Shown: in pieces, positions 36,301-48,300 of the stretch | Position numbering within the stretch: the stretch's first letter is position 1 | Layout of the letters: each line of letters starts with the position of its first letter | NCBI RefSeq assembly: GCF_000283155.1 | Contig: NW_004454163.1 | Coordinates: forward strand, 27,408,303-27,472,302 | Source: Ceratotherium simum simum | Taxonomy: Eukaryota > Chordata > Mammalia > Perissodactyla > Rhinocerotidae | Length of the DNA: 64,000 bases | Reading direction: 5' to 3' | The notes under the pieces: model-generated | What the model was told of the DNA's origin: nothing | Seen by the model: the letters and a program-made list of their open reading frames with translations, nothing else | Database searches by the model: none | Translations under genes and position numbers: made by a program

Positions 36301-39300
36301 TTTAAGCATTCCATGTAACTGTATTATATAAAAAGGTTTAGGCTATTGTCGTAGATTCTGAAGTAAAACTCAGGTTGCTGGTAGATTCTGAAGCAAAATT
36401 CATGTTGCTGGCAGGGGCATTTATTTGTCTTGTGGAAGTATTGTATCCCTGCGCCACCCAACAAATAATTAAAAATCGCATATTGGAATTCTCCTTTCTT
36501 AAAAATTCTCTAAGTCACTCTGTCACTGGGGATTTCTCACGGGTCTGACTGGCCAATGTTGTGTCCCTCATCCATCTCCCCTCACGCCCTTCCCTCCTAG
36601 ATCATACCTTAAAATTCCATATTCTTTTCAACCTGTTAGTCAAATAGCTAAGCTTTCTTCCAAACTTGTCGCTGAGTCTATGTTTGCAAACCTGAAACTA
36701 GGTTAAAGAGCCATTCTGAGATTATGGTCTTCCCTTTAATGGGACCACCTTATGCCTTAGAGGAAATATGTGGTTTTATACAGTGTTTTATTTCCGTCTG
36801 TCACACACAGGCAAGGTAGAGCAGCTGTGAACTGAAGTAGAAAGGCTGCATATAGGCTTTTGTGCTAGACAGGCCGTGTGAAACCCTGGCTATCAGCATT
36901 AGCGACGTGAATTCCTAATGTCAGGGCGGCTCCTGAGAATGTAATAGACAGGGTGTTTTATGTGCCTAGGCTTTCACAAGATGGTAACTAAAGTTACTTT
37001 TACCATATTTTCTCAATTGCAGAGTTGCTTTCATTTTAATAAATGCCTTTTGAGGAAGAAATAATGGATAAAACTTACTACATTAAGTATATCATTGGTG
37101 CAATATGTCCTGATTTGAGAAAGGCAGAAATGGAGAGGATGGGGAGTACGTCTTGGATTTGGAGAGCTATAGTGGACTGTAAAGCTCTAGCAAGTCGAGT
37201 TTTGTCAAACCACTCGCACGTTCGTGGGTCTGTTTTAGGAGATGCTCACTTAACCAGTGCTCGATGAGTGCCTACTTTGTGCCAGGGCACGTTCAAGGCC
37301 ATGATAATGAAACACTGACACACAAGGCCCTGCCTCCTCCAGTGGGGAGAGACAGGCAGTAAGCAAAGATGATTCTTCAGTTAAGAGCTATGAGGAAAAT
37401 AAACAGGGTGATGTATAGTGAGAAGCTACTAAGGATCTTAAGCCGGAGAAGTAACAGGATAGGATTTATGTTTTTAAAACACAAACCTGCCGCTCGAAGG
37501 GTAGGGAGAGAAGAGCAAGAGCGGGTATGTGAGCCTCTGCCAGGCTGGAGACAGCCGTCGTGGTCGTGTGCACTGAGTGTGCAGTGAAGGGGGATCCGAG
37601 TGTGGAAGTCGGTGTATGTTAGAGAGAGAGTTAACCAAAGCTTAGGTTAGGTGTGCAGCCTGAGGAAACAGGAAGAGGTGTCAAGGGTGACCCTTAGACT
37701 TTTTACTTAAGCATCTGGGGACCTGTCGTGTACTGAGGCGTTGAAGATTGGGAGAGGGATGGATTTAGGGAGAAAAATCAAGAATTTAGTTTTAGACATG
37801 TTTAGTTTGAAATGCCTGTTCCACATTTAAATGAGTCAGCTAATCGGTTTGGACATCTGGGGGGACAACATTGAAAGTTTATGTAGTGGAGGAGGAACTA
37901 GTGAAGAGACTGAGAAGAATCTGTAAGAGAGAGAGGAGGAAAACCAGGAAAGGGTGGTATGAAGGCTAAAAGAGAGAGTATTTCAAGAAGAAAGAAGTGG
38001 TCAGCATTGTCAGTGCTGCTGAGAAGGGAGTGTGGGTCAAGGGAGGTTGGTTTGGGTTTTTTTGTTTATTTAAGATACAAGGTACTAGAGTATGTTTTGA
38101 GAGTGATATAGTACAAGAGAAATAGATGCTAAAGTAGAGAGAGACAGTTGCAGGAGCAAAGTCAGAGGATGGAATTGTCAGGGGAAAAAGTTTTCCTCTA
38201 CCCTCTTAGGTTCTGTTCCTGGGGGCTTGTGAATTAGCTGACAGACTACAGACTAATAAGACAAAAAGTTTATTTATATGGAAGCTTACAAAACAAGTAG
38301 CTCCGTGAGTGGTTAGAGTTAGAGGCTTATATACCTAACTAACTAGAGAAAAGGGATGAGGGAGAAAAGCCCTCTATGGGAAGAAATGGGTTTCTTTAGG
38401 AAATACAAGGGCTTTTGAGAAGAATAAACAGGAGATGAGAAAGTTTGCAATAATGTTTATTCACGCAGGTGTGAATGGTCTTTCCATCTTCTTCATGGCT
38501 TCATAAAACTCCCTTGGAGAGGGATTTATGGTCGGTTTACTCTTGGTCTCCTTCCTGGGAGTAAAAGCTGCCCTGAAGAGGGAATTTATGGCAGCCTCAT
38601 TCCCCAGAAGTTTCTGCTTTTAGTCAGATAAAGGAAGCTCTAGGGCCGGCCCCCTGGCATAGTGGTTAAGTGCTCACGCTCTGCTGCTGGCGGCCCAGGT
38701 TCGGACCCCGGGCACGCATTGACACACCGCTTGTCAAGCCATGCTGTGGTCGTGTCCTATATAAAGTGGAGGAAGATGGGCACAGATGTTAGCTCAGAGC
38801 CAGTCTTCCTCAGCAAAAAGAGGAGGATTGGCATGGATGTTAGCTCAGGGCTGATCTTCCTCACACACACAAAAAAGGAAGCTCTAAGGCTTCTTTCTGC
38901 ACGTGTTGAATCTCAGATGTCTTCAGCTTGAACTAATCTTCATACCATCTCTGGGGTTCTGAGTAGCTCCCCACAGATCCTCGACCCAAGTAGCCTTTGT
39001 TAGGAAGATGCATTTTCCATTTTAACAGGAGGGAAAAGAGCAGTTATAAGTAGGTACAGACTTGGATGGGTTTGTGATTTGGTGGCAGGAAGAGAAGAGT
39101 TTCTATCTGAAATCAGTGGCTGAGAGAGGTAGGGTTGCAGGAGGTTTGAGCAGAGAAAAACTGTACATTAATAGTCTAGTAGGAAGGCAAACTTAGTAGA
39201 TCAACATAGTAGGATTGTCAGGCAGTCCTACGTGCAGCCTCCCATCTCAGTTGTCAGATCTTCAGCAGGACGCTCTTGCTCTCGTGCAGGTTCCAAGAGG

Positions 39301-42300
39301 AGACAGAGTTGAATTCAGTTGGTTGGGGTTTGGACAGGGAGAGGGGTGAGCTTGTTAAAATATTTTGCAAGGAAGCTAATATACTATAAGGAGGCACTTG
39401 ACTACGTCCCTTGGCAAGGTTCCAGATGTGGGTGGGGCTGATAAATTGATGGGAGCAGTGAAGGTGGAAGAAACGGTGATGTGGTGACCAAAGCCCAGGG
39501 GGCAAAGCTTGGGAAACTCCCAGATGGCAGTTCCTTCCATCACAGATGGGCTTTCCATGGCCCTTCTCTGTCCAGACCTGGAAAGAAATATATCAATTAA
39601 GCAGTCTATCCTCTTACAGAATTTTGCAGATGAGAAAATAAAGTCTTGAGGTGAAATAACTTGCTCATGTACTCACAGCTGATTTGGTCTGAACTGAAAT
39701 TAATAGCCAAGCCTAACTTTCTGAGTACGACTCTCCACTTCACCATGGCGTTTGTCATGTTGTATGGCTACCTAACTCATAAATGTTGCAGTCGTAGATT
39801 CTTTAAATACTAACAATTGAATAGTTTTAAATGACAACAGATACTTTTCTGTTAGTGAGTTTTTGGAAGCTATAAATGAGAGAGCTTAACTCTCTGGCTA
39901 ATGGATTTGTAAAAGACTGTGGATTTCTAAGACTTCAGTCCTAAATTACTCAAAATCTTGTTGAAGTAAAAACTATTTTAGAACTTGGAAAAAAAGGTAT
40001 ACTTTTCAAAGCTCCAAAGAAATCACACATTTTGCATAGCACGTTTTATAAGGCGTGCTTTGATGAGTGATTCACTTATGTTCTCTTATTGATTCTTTCA
40101 CAGATTCCAAACGGAAATGCATCAGAGCTTATTTTTAACACGGTGCACGTAAAAGATGCAGGCTTTTATGTCTGTCGGGTTAATAATCACTTCACCTTTG
40201 AATTCAGCCAGTGGTCACAGCTGGATGTTTGTGATGTCACGGAAGTCACAGAAAGCTTCCGGGGTGAGTGATAAAATGTTGGGATGGAAATTGCCTTATT
40301 TTGTTTTAAGTGTTTACTTTTAAATAATTTCAAAGTTTTAAAAGTAGTACCAAAAGCTCACATATGTACTTCACCCAGTATAAGGCCACCAGCTGCTAAG
40401 ATGTTATCAGAGCACTTTGGTTCTCTCTCTGTGGACATATGTGTATATAAATGCAGATGCTGTAGGAAGGCATAGAGCCCCTTCTCGGTCTGGCCCTGCT
40501 GCTGATCTCTTCAAACTCGCCTTCTGTCCTGGGTTGGAATGTGGTGGTCTCTGGTTTTCTACGAGAAAAAAATCTAATATGGTCTTGCTCACTTTTCAAT
40601 TCCTTTCCACACTGTATATTTTTCTCCCAGACTGTTGTATTACTCCTAAAAAATTGTGTTGTGAAATAAAAGCTCTAGAGTTGATGTCAACCTGAAAGGG
40701 CATGTTGTGTATCATTCGCTGCAATAAAGCATTTCATCGAACTATTTTCTACTCTGTCATCCATCTTTTTAGTCCAATAACTAGTATTGATCAAGAAAAA
40801 ACCCAGTCTACTCTAAAGAGTAGCCATCAGATATTATTTTATTTATTCACACACACAGTCAAGAACCATATTCTTTGTCATTTTTGCCAGACAGAAGGAA
40901 TAGAAGGGAAACAAGACTTTTTTTTACCAGTCTGTCTTCCATTCTTCTCTCTCAATTTAGCTTTTCCTACCCCTGAATAAATAATCTCTAAAAATAGTCT
41001 TGATTAATAGAGTTATTTATATCTTTCTAGAATATTTCTGTGCATGTAATGAACTTTAGTATGTTTATATATGGAATCTTATTCATTCAACAAATATTAT
41101 TGATCACCAGCAGTGTGTGACACTGAGTTTCATGATAGGGACTTGGTGTTAATGCATAACGTTGACAAGCCCTCTGTCCTCGAGGAACTTAAAGACTAAC
41201 AAATGAGTGTTCAATAAATAATGCTTTCGATATCTGCCTTGAGAAGAAGTGCTAGAGATAACCTATCCATATTTATCCAGTGCTAATAACAAATTCCTAA
41301 TTTTAAGAAGTCAAGTTAAATCAAACAGCAGAATGTAGAGCTTTCTGTGTTGAACGTGAAATCACTGAAGATGTTAATAAATTGTTTGCTCCCACCAAAA
41401 AGATTTTGCTGCCAAACACAATTGGAAACCACTTGAACTATTTTCCCCTCTGAAATACGCAATCCATACTACCCCTTGGAAAGCTCTGAGAAGGCCTGCC
41501 ATAAAAATATCTAACTTTGTTTAACCCAGAATTTTCTAAACTTATTTGTCCACAGCATCTCTTTATCCACAAAACACCTGTTAATATTTCTAGAAATGCT
41601 ACAGTTTTATAAAACATAGTTTGGGAGATGCTATTAAAGACCATAAAAAAAAAAAAAAGTGAATTTGAAAACACGTTTGTTTTTAAAATTTTTTTTTAGT
41701 TTTTAACCTAGAGATTTTATTTATGTTCAATAATATTTTTCTTTTAATTGAAGGAAGTTTGGATGGCGTCTCTGAATCTAAGTTGCAAATCTGTGTTGAA
41801 CCAAGGTCCCAAAAGCTGATGCCTGGCAGCACATTGGTCTTACAGTGTGTTGCTGTTGGAAGCCCTATTCCTCACTACCAGTGGTTCAAAAATGAATCGC
41901 CATTAACACATGAGACAAAAAAGCTGTACATGGTAGGAAGTTGGTTTTGGGGTATTTTTTGTGTTAATATGTAAAATAAATAATATAATTGAAAAGGTGA
42001 ATATTAAAATTCATATTCTTTGGGGTGTTTTATGTTTTCAGTATTTGTCAAGTCCTTTGTTATTTAATATTAAGTGATTCTTATATTTGCAAAAGTGCTA
42101 GAATACACCAGCCCACATCTAAGGGCTTATACTAAGTATTGTGCCAAACCCACCATTATTGGAATCATTGTATCATTTGCTTGCTAATATTTAACTTAAT
42201 GAATGAAAATGATCTAAGATGTTTAAAGCCGTCTGAAATTTTGTTTTGTAGTTTTTTTTTTTAAGTACAAAATAACTTTTTCTACAAGCCAGTTTAGATT

Positions 42301-45300
42301 AAAATTGAAGAGGAAATGTGTGTGTGTTCTGATATTAACATAGGTGCCCTATGTGGATTTGGAACATCAAGGAACCTATTGGTGTCATGTATATAATGAT
42401 CGAGACAGTCAACATAGCAAGAAGGTAGAAATCATCATAGGTAAGCTGCATTACTGAGTGTTCTGACAAATGGAGTATAATATAAGCTATATAAAATGAA
42501 ATGTTTAAGCAACAGAAATTCTACTACTTTTTACCCCATTCTATTTAACGGTGTGTTAAGTGTCAGGAGTTATATTGTTTATATCGAAATTTGAGAGAAT
42601 GCGTACCAAATTTATAATCTAGGTTCACATACAAAGAGCAGAAAGAATCAGAAAAAAAAAAATTTATTTAGATCTTTTTAGTTATTTTTGAATTTTATAG
42701 TTTATTTCAAACATTTATGGCAAAAATGTATTCTTTAAAACTTTAGTTATAAAAGACTTGATTTAGTGGGAAAACATTTTTAATAAAAAATTTTTAAAAA
42801 ACATCACAGACATATAAAGGGAAGAATGATTATTAATCAACAATCCCCATTATGAAATACATAATTTGGGAGTTTGTTCTATTTAAGCTTAATGCATTTG
42901 TAGTTATGTTGTTAATATTTAGCAGGAGATGTTGATGCATATGTTGGTTTGCCAACATATTTCTATGATATTTATTTCTCTGTTTGCTTGATGGCTGCCC
43001 TTCGTAAGATCATGAATTACAATATATTCACATTTGTTTTCTCTGGAACAAGGAAGAACAGATGAGGCAGTGGAGTGCACTGAAGGTAGTGTAATCCTTT
43101 GGTTTGAAACCAAATATCCTGCATGCTGGTTCCTCTTGGGATTGGTGGAGTGCAGTGATGGAAAAAATACTAGCTATAAGAAATAATTTTGATCGAAGCA
43201 TATTGTATCTTAGTCGTTGAGGGTTTATAAATTGCCACAGACCCTATTAAACTGACACGCTATTAAAATAACTAATTTTCAGTTGATATTTTATTGCATA
43301 TAAAAATAAAGTTCCTGCACAACATCTTGTGAATAGTGAATTCGCAATTCTTAATGTTAATTTTTTTCTTCATAAAATTTGTGAAAAAGATAGATGGCTA
43401 TACTGCCATGGATAGTTATTTTATCTATCCTTTAGTCTTGATAATATGCCTCTCAAATGCAAATATAGTTTCTATAAAAGTTTCAGGACAGAAGATTTGT
43501 TGTTTAACACATGTTTTATCAAATATTAAATATTCTGTTTTAATATAAAATTGATAAGATCCATTTTTTGAAGCTACAAGCCTGTAGATTAATCTACCAT
43601 GTCACCTTTACCATAATATATAAAGAGAACTGAAAATCTATTTCAACATACTAATTTGTTTTAATTAACCAAAGCATTGTACGTAAGTTGTAATGAGGAA
43701 ATTTTAGAACTTACGTTACTTTCCCTTAGTACGATATCACATTGTTTTGCAAAATTAGGTTCGTGGATAGCAAAGTATTTTTTCAATTTCTGCCTCTTGA
43801 TTATATAACCTTAGGCTCTACTTGGGTCAAGTAAGAAATAATGTTAAATCTTACGTTTCCTGGTTTTCCTGTCCTTAGTATTGTTGCAGTGTCACTTTGA
43901 AGACTGTAATGACTGCTTTCATCCCAATGTGTTATTGTGAACAGGGACTCTCGAGCATAAGGGGATTCCAGGCCTGTGGTCTGTGGGCCCTGTGTAAGGG
44001 AAGCTCTGTGAAGAAATCCTAACCAAACTCTTCTTCATTCTCTTACTTTTTTTTCCTCCTAATTGCATGATTTTTAAAACTTCCTGATGTTGGCAACCTC
44101 TGAGAATAGACGTAAACTAGCATTGCTGGTTGGCTTCAGGGTGACGCTTGTAAGTTTTCACCTTGCTCTGCTGCTGCTTTACCTGCAAGATTCTCCCTAT
44201 GATTTTTGCAGTAGCAGACACACTATTAAATAATAATTTTGGAATAAGTCTGTTCAGAACACTTAGAGATGAAAATCCACCTATGAAACTACTCTGAAAA
44301 TTTCAGATGGAAAAATTATATCCAACTTTTTTTTGTAAAAACATCTACAAAGTTGAGGCGTTTTATAATTGACGGATTGACGCACATCGTGAACAGTGTC
44401 CTACATCATATCTTTTCTTTCTTGTAGAACGTGATGTTATCTATTTCATTTGATGTCTGTTGTTAAAGATATTTCATCAGGACAAGGGGTGGGGATTGAC
44501 TAGGTGAAGCTCAGGGGATTTTTTTAGGGCAATGAAACTCCTCTGTGTGATAATTGTAATGGTGAAGACATGTATGCACGTTTAAAAACTCATTCAGTGG
44601 GAGGTCAGAGGAGGGGGGATCCCAGGGTGGAATGCAAAATATGACCAAAAATCTAAACGTGTTACAAATGTATAAAGGAACATTCCTGCAGAGGGGGAGG
44701 AGGAAGGTGCTGAGCTAAGTAACTGGAAGTGTGAGAAGTCTGTATGACAGACGGCAGAAGAAATGGTACATGGCCCTGTGCTCTAGTTGATGCTGCTCCT
44801 GAGTGGATTTTATATCACACAGAAGAATAAGTTTCTGCATAACATCTTATGAATAGTATTACATTTGTAATTTATCATTCAAGTTCATTTTTATCTTCAT
44901 AAAATTGGCAAAGGAAAAATAGATGGCTATAATGTCATGGATGTTTGCTTAGGTGATTTTATCTGTCCTTTAGCCAGAGGGTACAAGTTAACAATTTTGA
45001 AACCACTTTACCTCCAAAAACTCATTACACGAGTCTAACTATGAGAAAAATATAAACAAATCCCAAATGAGAGACATTCTGCACAGTACCTCACCAGTAC
45101 TCCTCAAAACCGTCAAGGTCATCACAACAAGGAAAGTCTGAGAAAACGGTCACAACGAAGAGGAGCCTAAAGCCACACAAGTAAATGTAATGTGGTGTCC
45201 TGAATGGGGTCTTAGAACAAAAAAGAACATTAATGTTTGTGACAAATATACCTTGCTAACTAATATAAGATGTTAAAAATAGGGAAACTAGGTATGGGTG

Positions 45301-48300
45301 TATACAGAAACACTCTGCACTATCTTCACATTAGTTCTGAAAATCTTCAACTGTTCTAAAGCTAAAAGTTTATTACAAAAGAAAAGATCAAGGGCCAGTC
45401 TTCCTCAGCAAAAAAAGAGGAGAATTGGCAGATGTTAGCTCAGGGTAGATCTTCCTCACAAAAAAAAAAAAAAGAAAACATCGTTTGAGATTGTTAATTA
45501 GTTTCAAGAAGTTTGTGGTTGAGGCCACAGACAGACCTATCGCTTGACTGTTTTAGTCCCATAATTGGCCAGAATATATAAAACTTGGAACAAATTATGA
45601 ATGAGTGTATTTAGCTTTCTGCCATTTAATGAAAGTAATAATAGCTTAGAAGTCCTGAGTAATATCTACAACAGTATTCTTTCCCATTCATTATTTGCAT
45701 GGCTTCTCATTTAAGTTCTAAACTGATGAAACGTTATAACATTTAATAACTCAAAACTGAATACTTCTTTGATTAATCTTAGTAATTGTTGTACAATTTA
45801 CTATTACAATTTACTTACTATTACTTATAATTTACTGTAAATTGGCAGTTAGATTATTTAAAGCTAATTTGTTTTCTCTTATTTCATTTTAGATGAATTA
45901 AATCATCTTGGGCATCCTGGTGAGTAATATAAACATAAAACATTAGTTTTAGATGGTTTTGTTTTCCCTTCCCCAAAGCCCTAGTACATACTTGTATGTT
46001 CTAGTTGTAGGTCCTTCTAGTTCTTCTATGTGAGCCGCCACCACAGCATGGCTGCTGCCAAATGAGTGGTGTGGTTCGGCGTCTGGGAACTGAACCTGGG
46101 CCGCTGAAGTGGAGCATGCCAAACTTTTAACCACTAGGCGATCAGGGCTGGCTCTAGTCTTAGACGTTTTTTGTTTTTTTTTTTTTTGGTGAGGAAGATT
46201 AGCCCTGAGCTAACATCCGTTGCCAATCCTCTTCTTTTTGCTGAGGAAGATTGGCCCTGGGCTAACATCTGTGCCCATCTTCCTCTGCTTTTTTATATGT
46301 GGGATGCCTGCCAGAGCATAGCTTGATAAGGGATATGCTGCTCTGCGCCCAGGATCTGAACCCACGAGCCCCGGGGCCGCCGAAGCAGAGCACGTGAACC
46401 CAATCACTATGCCACCAGGCCAGCCCCTAGTTTTAGACTAAGTTATTGAATACAGTAACTTAAAGATACTGTAGATACTCTTTTGCTATAGTAGTACTAG
46501 TTACTTTTTTCCTTTGTTAAAATAATATCATAATTTAGGGTTGAAATTAGTACTTATATGAAATACAATTTCATCCAAGTGAAAATATTTAAAATATTCT
46601 AGATTGTAAGACTATAAGGGTAGAAAAGTAAGTATACTGAAACAACATAAAATATCAATTTTTTTTATCATTGTATATGATTCTATGTTGTAAAAAGGCA
46701 GTTAATGGGGGAAGTGCCCATTTAATTTGAAATGACAAGAAGCAATCTTGGAAAGAGTTAATAGGGGTAACATTTCTGAACTCGCCAGACCTCTGGAACC
46801 TTGTTCAAAGTTGCTCAATCATAGCACATATGCACTAGTTGGGTGGGGTGTCTTCATCTGAAGTAAAAGGTGTGTTAGTGGGGATAGTTGGCACCATACA
46901 GGTAAGTAGTTGATCAGTGATGGTAAAGAGACTGACACTTGCAGGAGTATTCATCATTCTTTGGCCAATTTTAAACAGCACAGATTTCTGAACAAGCTAA
47001 GCTAAAGGGAAAGCCTTAACTGAGGTGAAAGACATAGTAATAGGATTCCATAAACAGAGGACATCATCATAGGTTCTGGGCATCTGAAAGGCAGTCATGG
47101 GACCTGTGAATATATCTGAACATAAAACCTTACAGGAGTAGACTAAGAAGGCAGTCACCTCTTTTAGTATTTATAGAGAGCCCTCTTATTTCTCGACACG
47201 TTATTTCTCATTATTTTAGCACCCTGACTAGTTTGCTTAGTTTCTTGCCCATGTTAATAGACGTCTATCATTGTGAGTGATGATTGGGCTGTGCTGATTA
47301 CATGCAAGCAAATCAGGCAAACCAGAGGCCACTGTCACCAGCATGTCAGTCTTGCCAAACCAGCCTCGAGCTCAGGGGAAGCCTCAGTGAGACATGCTTC
47401 AAACCTCCAAACCTGTGTAGTGTCGGAGAACCGTCCTAGTAGCATAGCTGGTTGTTTCTCTTGGTCTGGTTAGAATCCCCGTTTCCTAAATGGGTCTGCT
47501 ATTTCTTGCGCTTCAGTGAACATTACGAAAAGTTATTTCAGGAAAACTTTTGCAAACAACCACCACTAATTAAACTTCTGAAATTTTCTTGGCGCCGTCT
47601 TTCATTGTATACTTACTCCTCAAGATTCAGAGACACCAAAAAATTTGAGTTTTAAAACGAATAAAAATTTTAATAAGTTTTTAATAGATATCAGTCAGTA
47701 GCATATAAATTATTAAAAATGCAAACAAAGTTACCCTGTCTATGGTAGAGACACATGACTGATTGAACTCCTGCATCTTCTCTCTCATGGTCCTCGGGTG
47801 GGAGGTAGTGCATTTTATGTAGTATAGTCAAGGGCAAAGAGCATGGACTGTGGAATGAGATTTACTGGCTTGATAACTTGGGGCAAGTGACTTAATCTGT
47901 TTCTGCCTCAGATTCCTTATCTGTGTAATGGAGGTAATAATAGTATATACCTCATAGAGTAAAGTGAGGTTTATTTAAATCAGATTTATTTAAAGCACGT
48001 AGAATAGTACCAGGCAAGCATTCAGTAAACCTTAAATACTCCTGCTGCTGTTTCTTACTGCCACCACCCACTGCTGTCAGATTGTAATTTCTACCTAGCA
48101 CATTAAAGATGGTTGGTTACCCGCAGCTGTGGCAATCAGTTACCAAAGGCATTCCCCTGCTCTGATTCTAACTCTGTCTGTCTAGGTGTATGTTTTTATC
48201 AAGAATCTGAAAATCTTAAAATCGTAAGTTAGCTGTTAGAAACCACATTCTGTGTTTTAATGCCACTGATGTTATTGTTCATTGCTTCCGTGTATCTCTA

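Larger units (their letters stand above)
35913..40103 (+). other. MALT1: MALT1 intron 3 (4,191 bp)
   Basis: Holds a 30-bp tandem duplication, a LINE-like copy, a reversed LTR with an ERE in it, and a MIR fragment (all listed separately). The stretches 36,411-37,200 and 38,936-39,590 show nothing I recognise. Confidence 0.9.
43086..45892 (+). other. MALT1: MALT1 intron 7 (2,807 bp)
   Basis: Holds a pair of related segments, L1-like 3' pieces (about 44,490-44,610 and 45,230-45,380) and an ERE tail. The rest shows nothing recognisable. Confidence 0.85.

Noticed and set aside
36780..37587. Possible extra MALT1 exons or a nested gene in intron 3 (frames of 72-74 codons)
   Set aside because: No similarity to MALT1, no matching splice phases, and part is a LINE-like repeat.
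41933..41974. Extension of exon 5 past 41932
   Set aside because: The donor ATG|GTAGGA and exact phase match to exon 6 show that the open frame beyond is intron.
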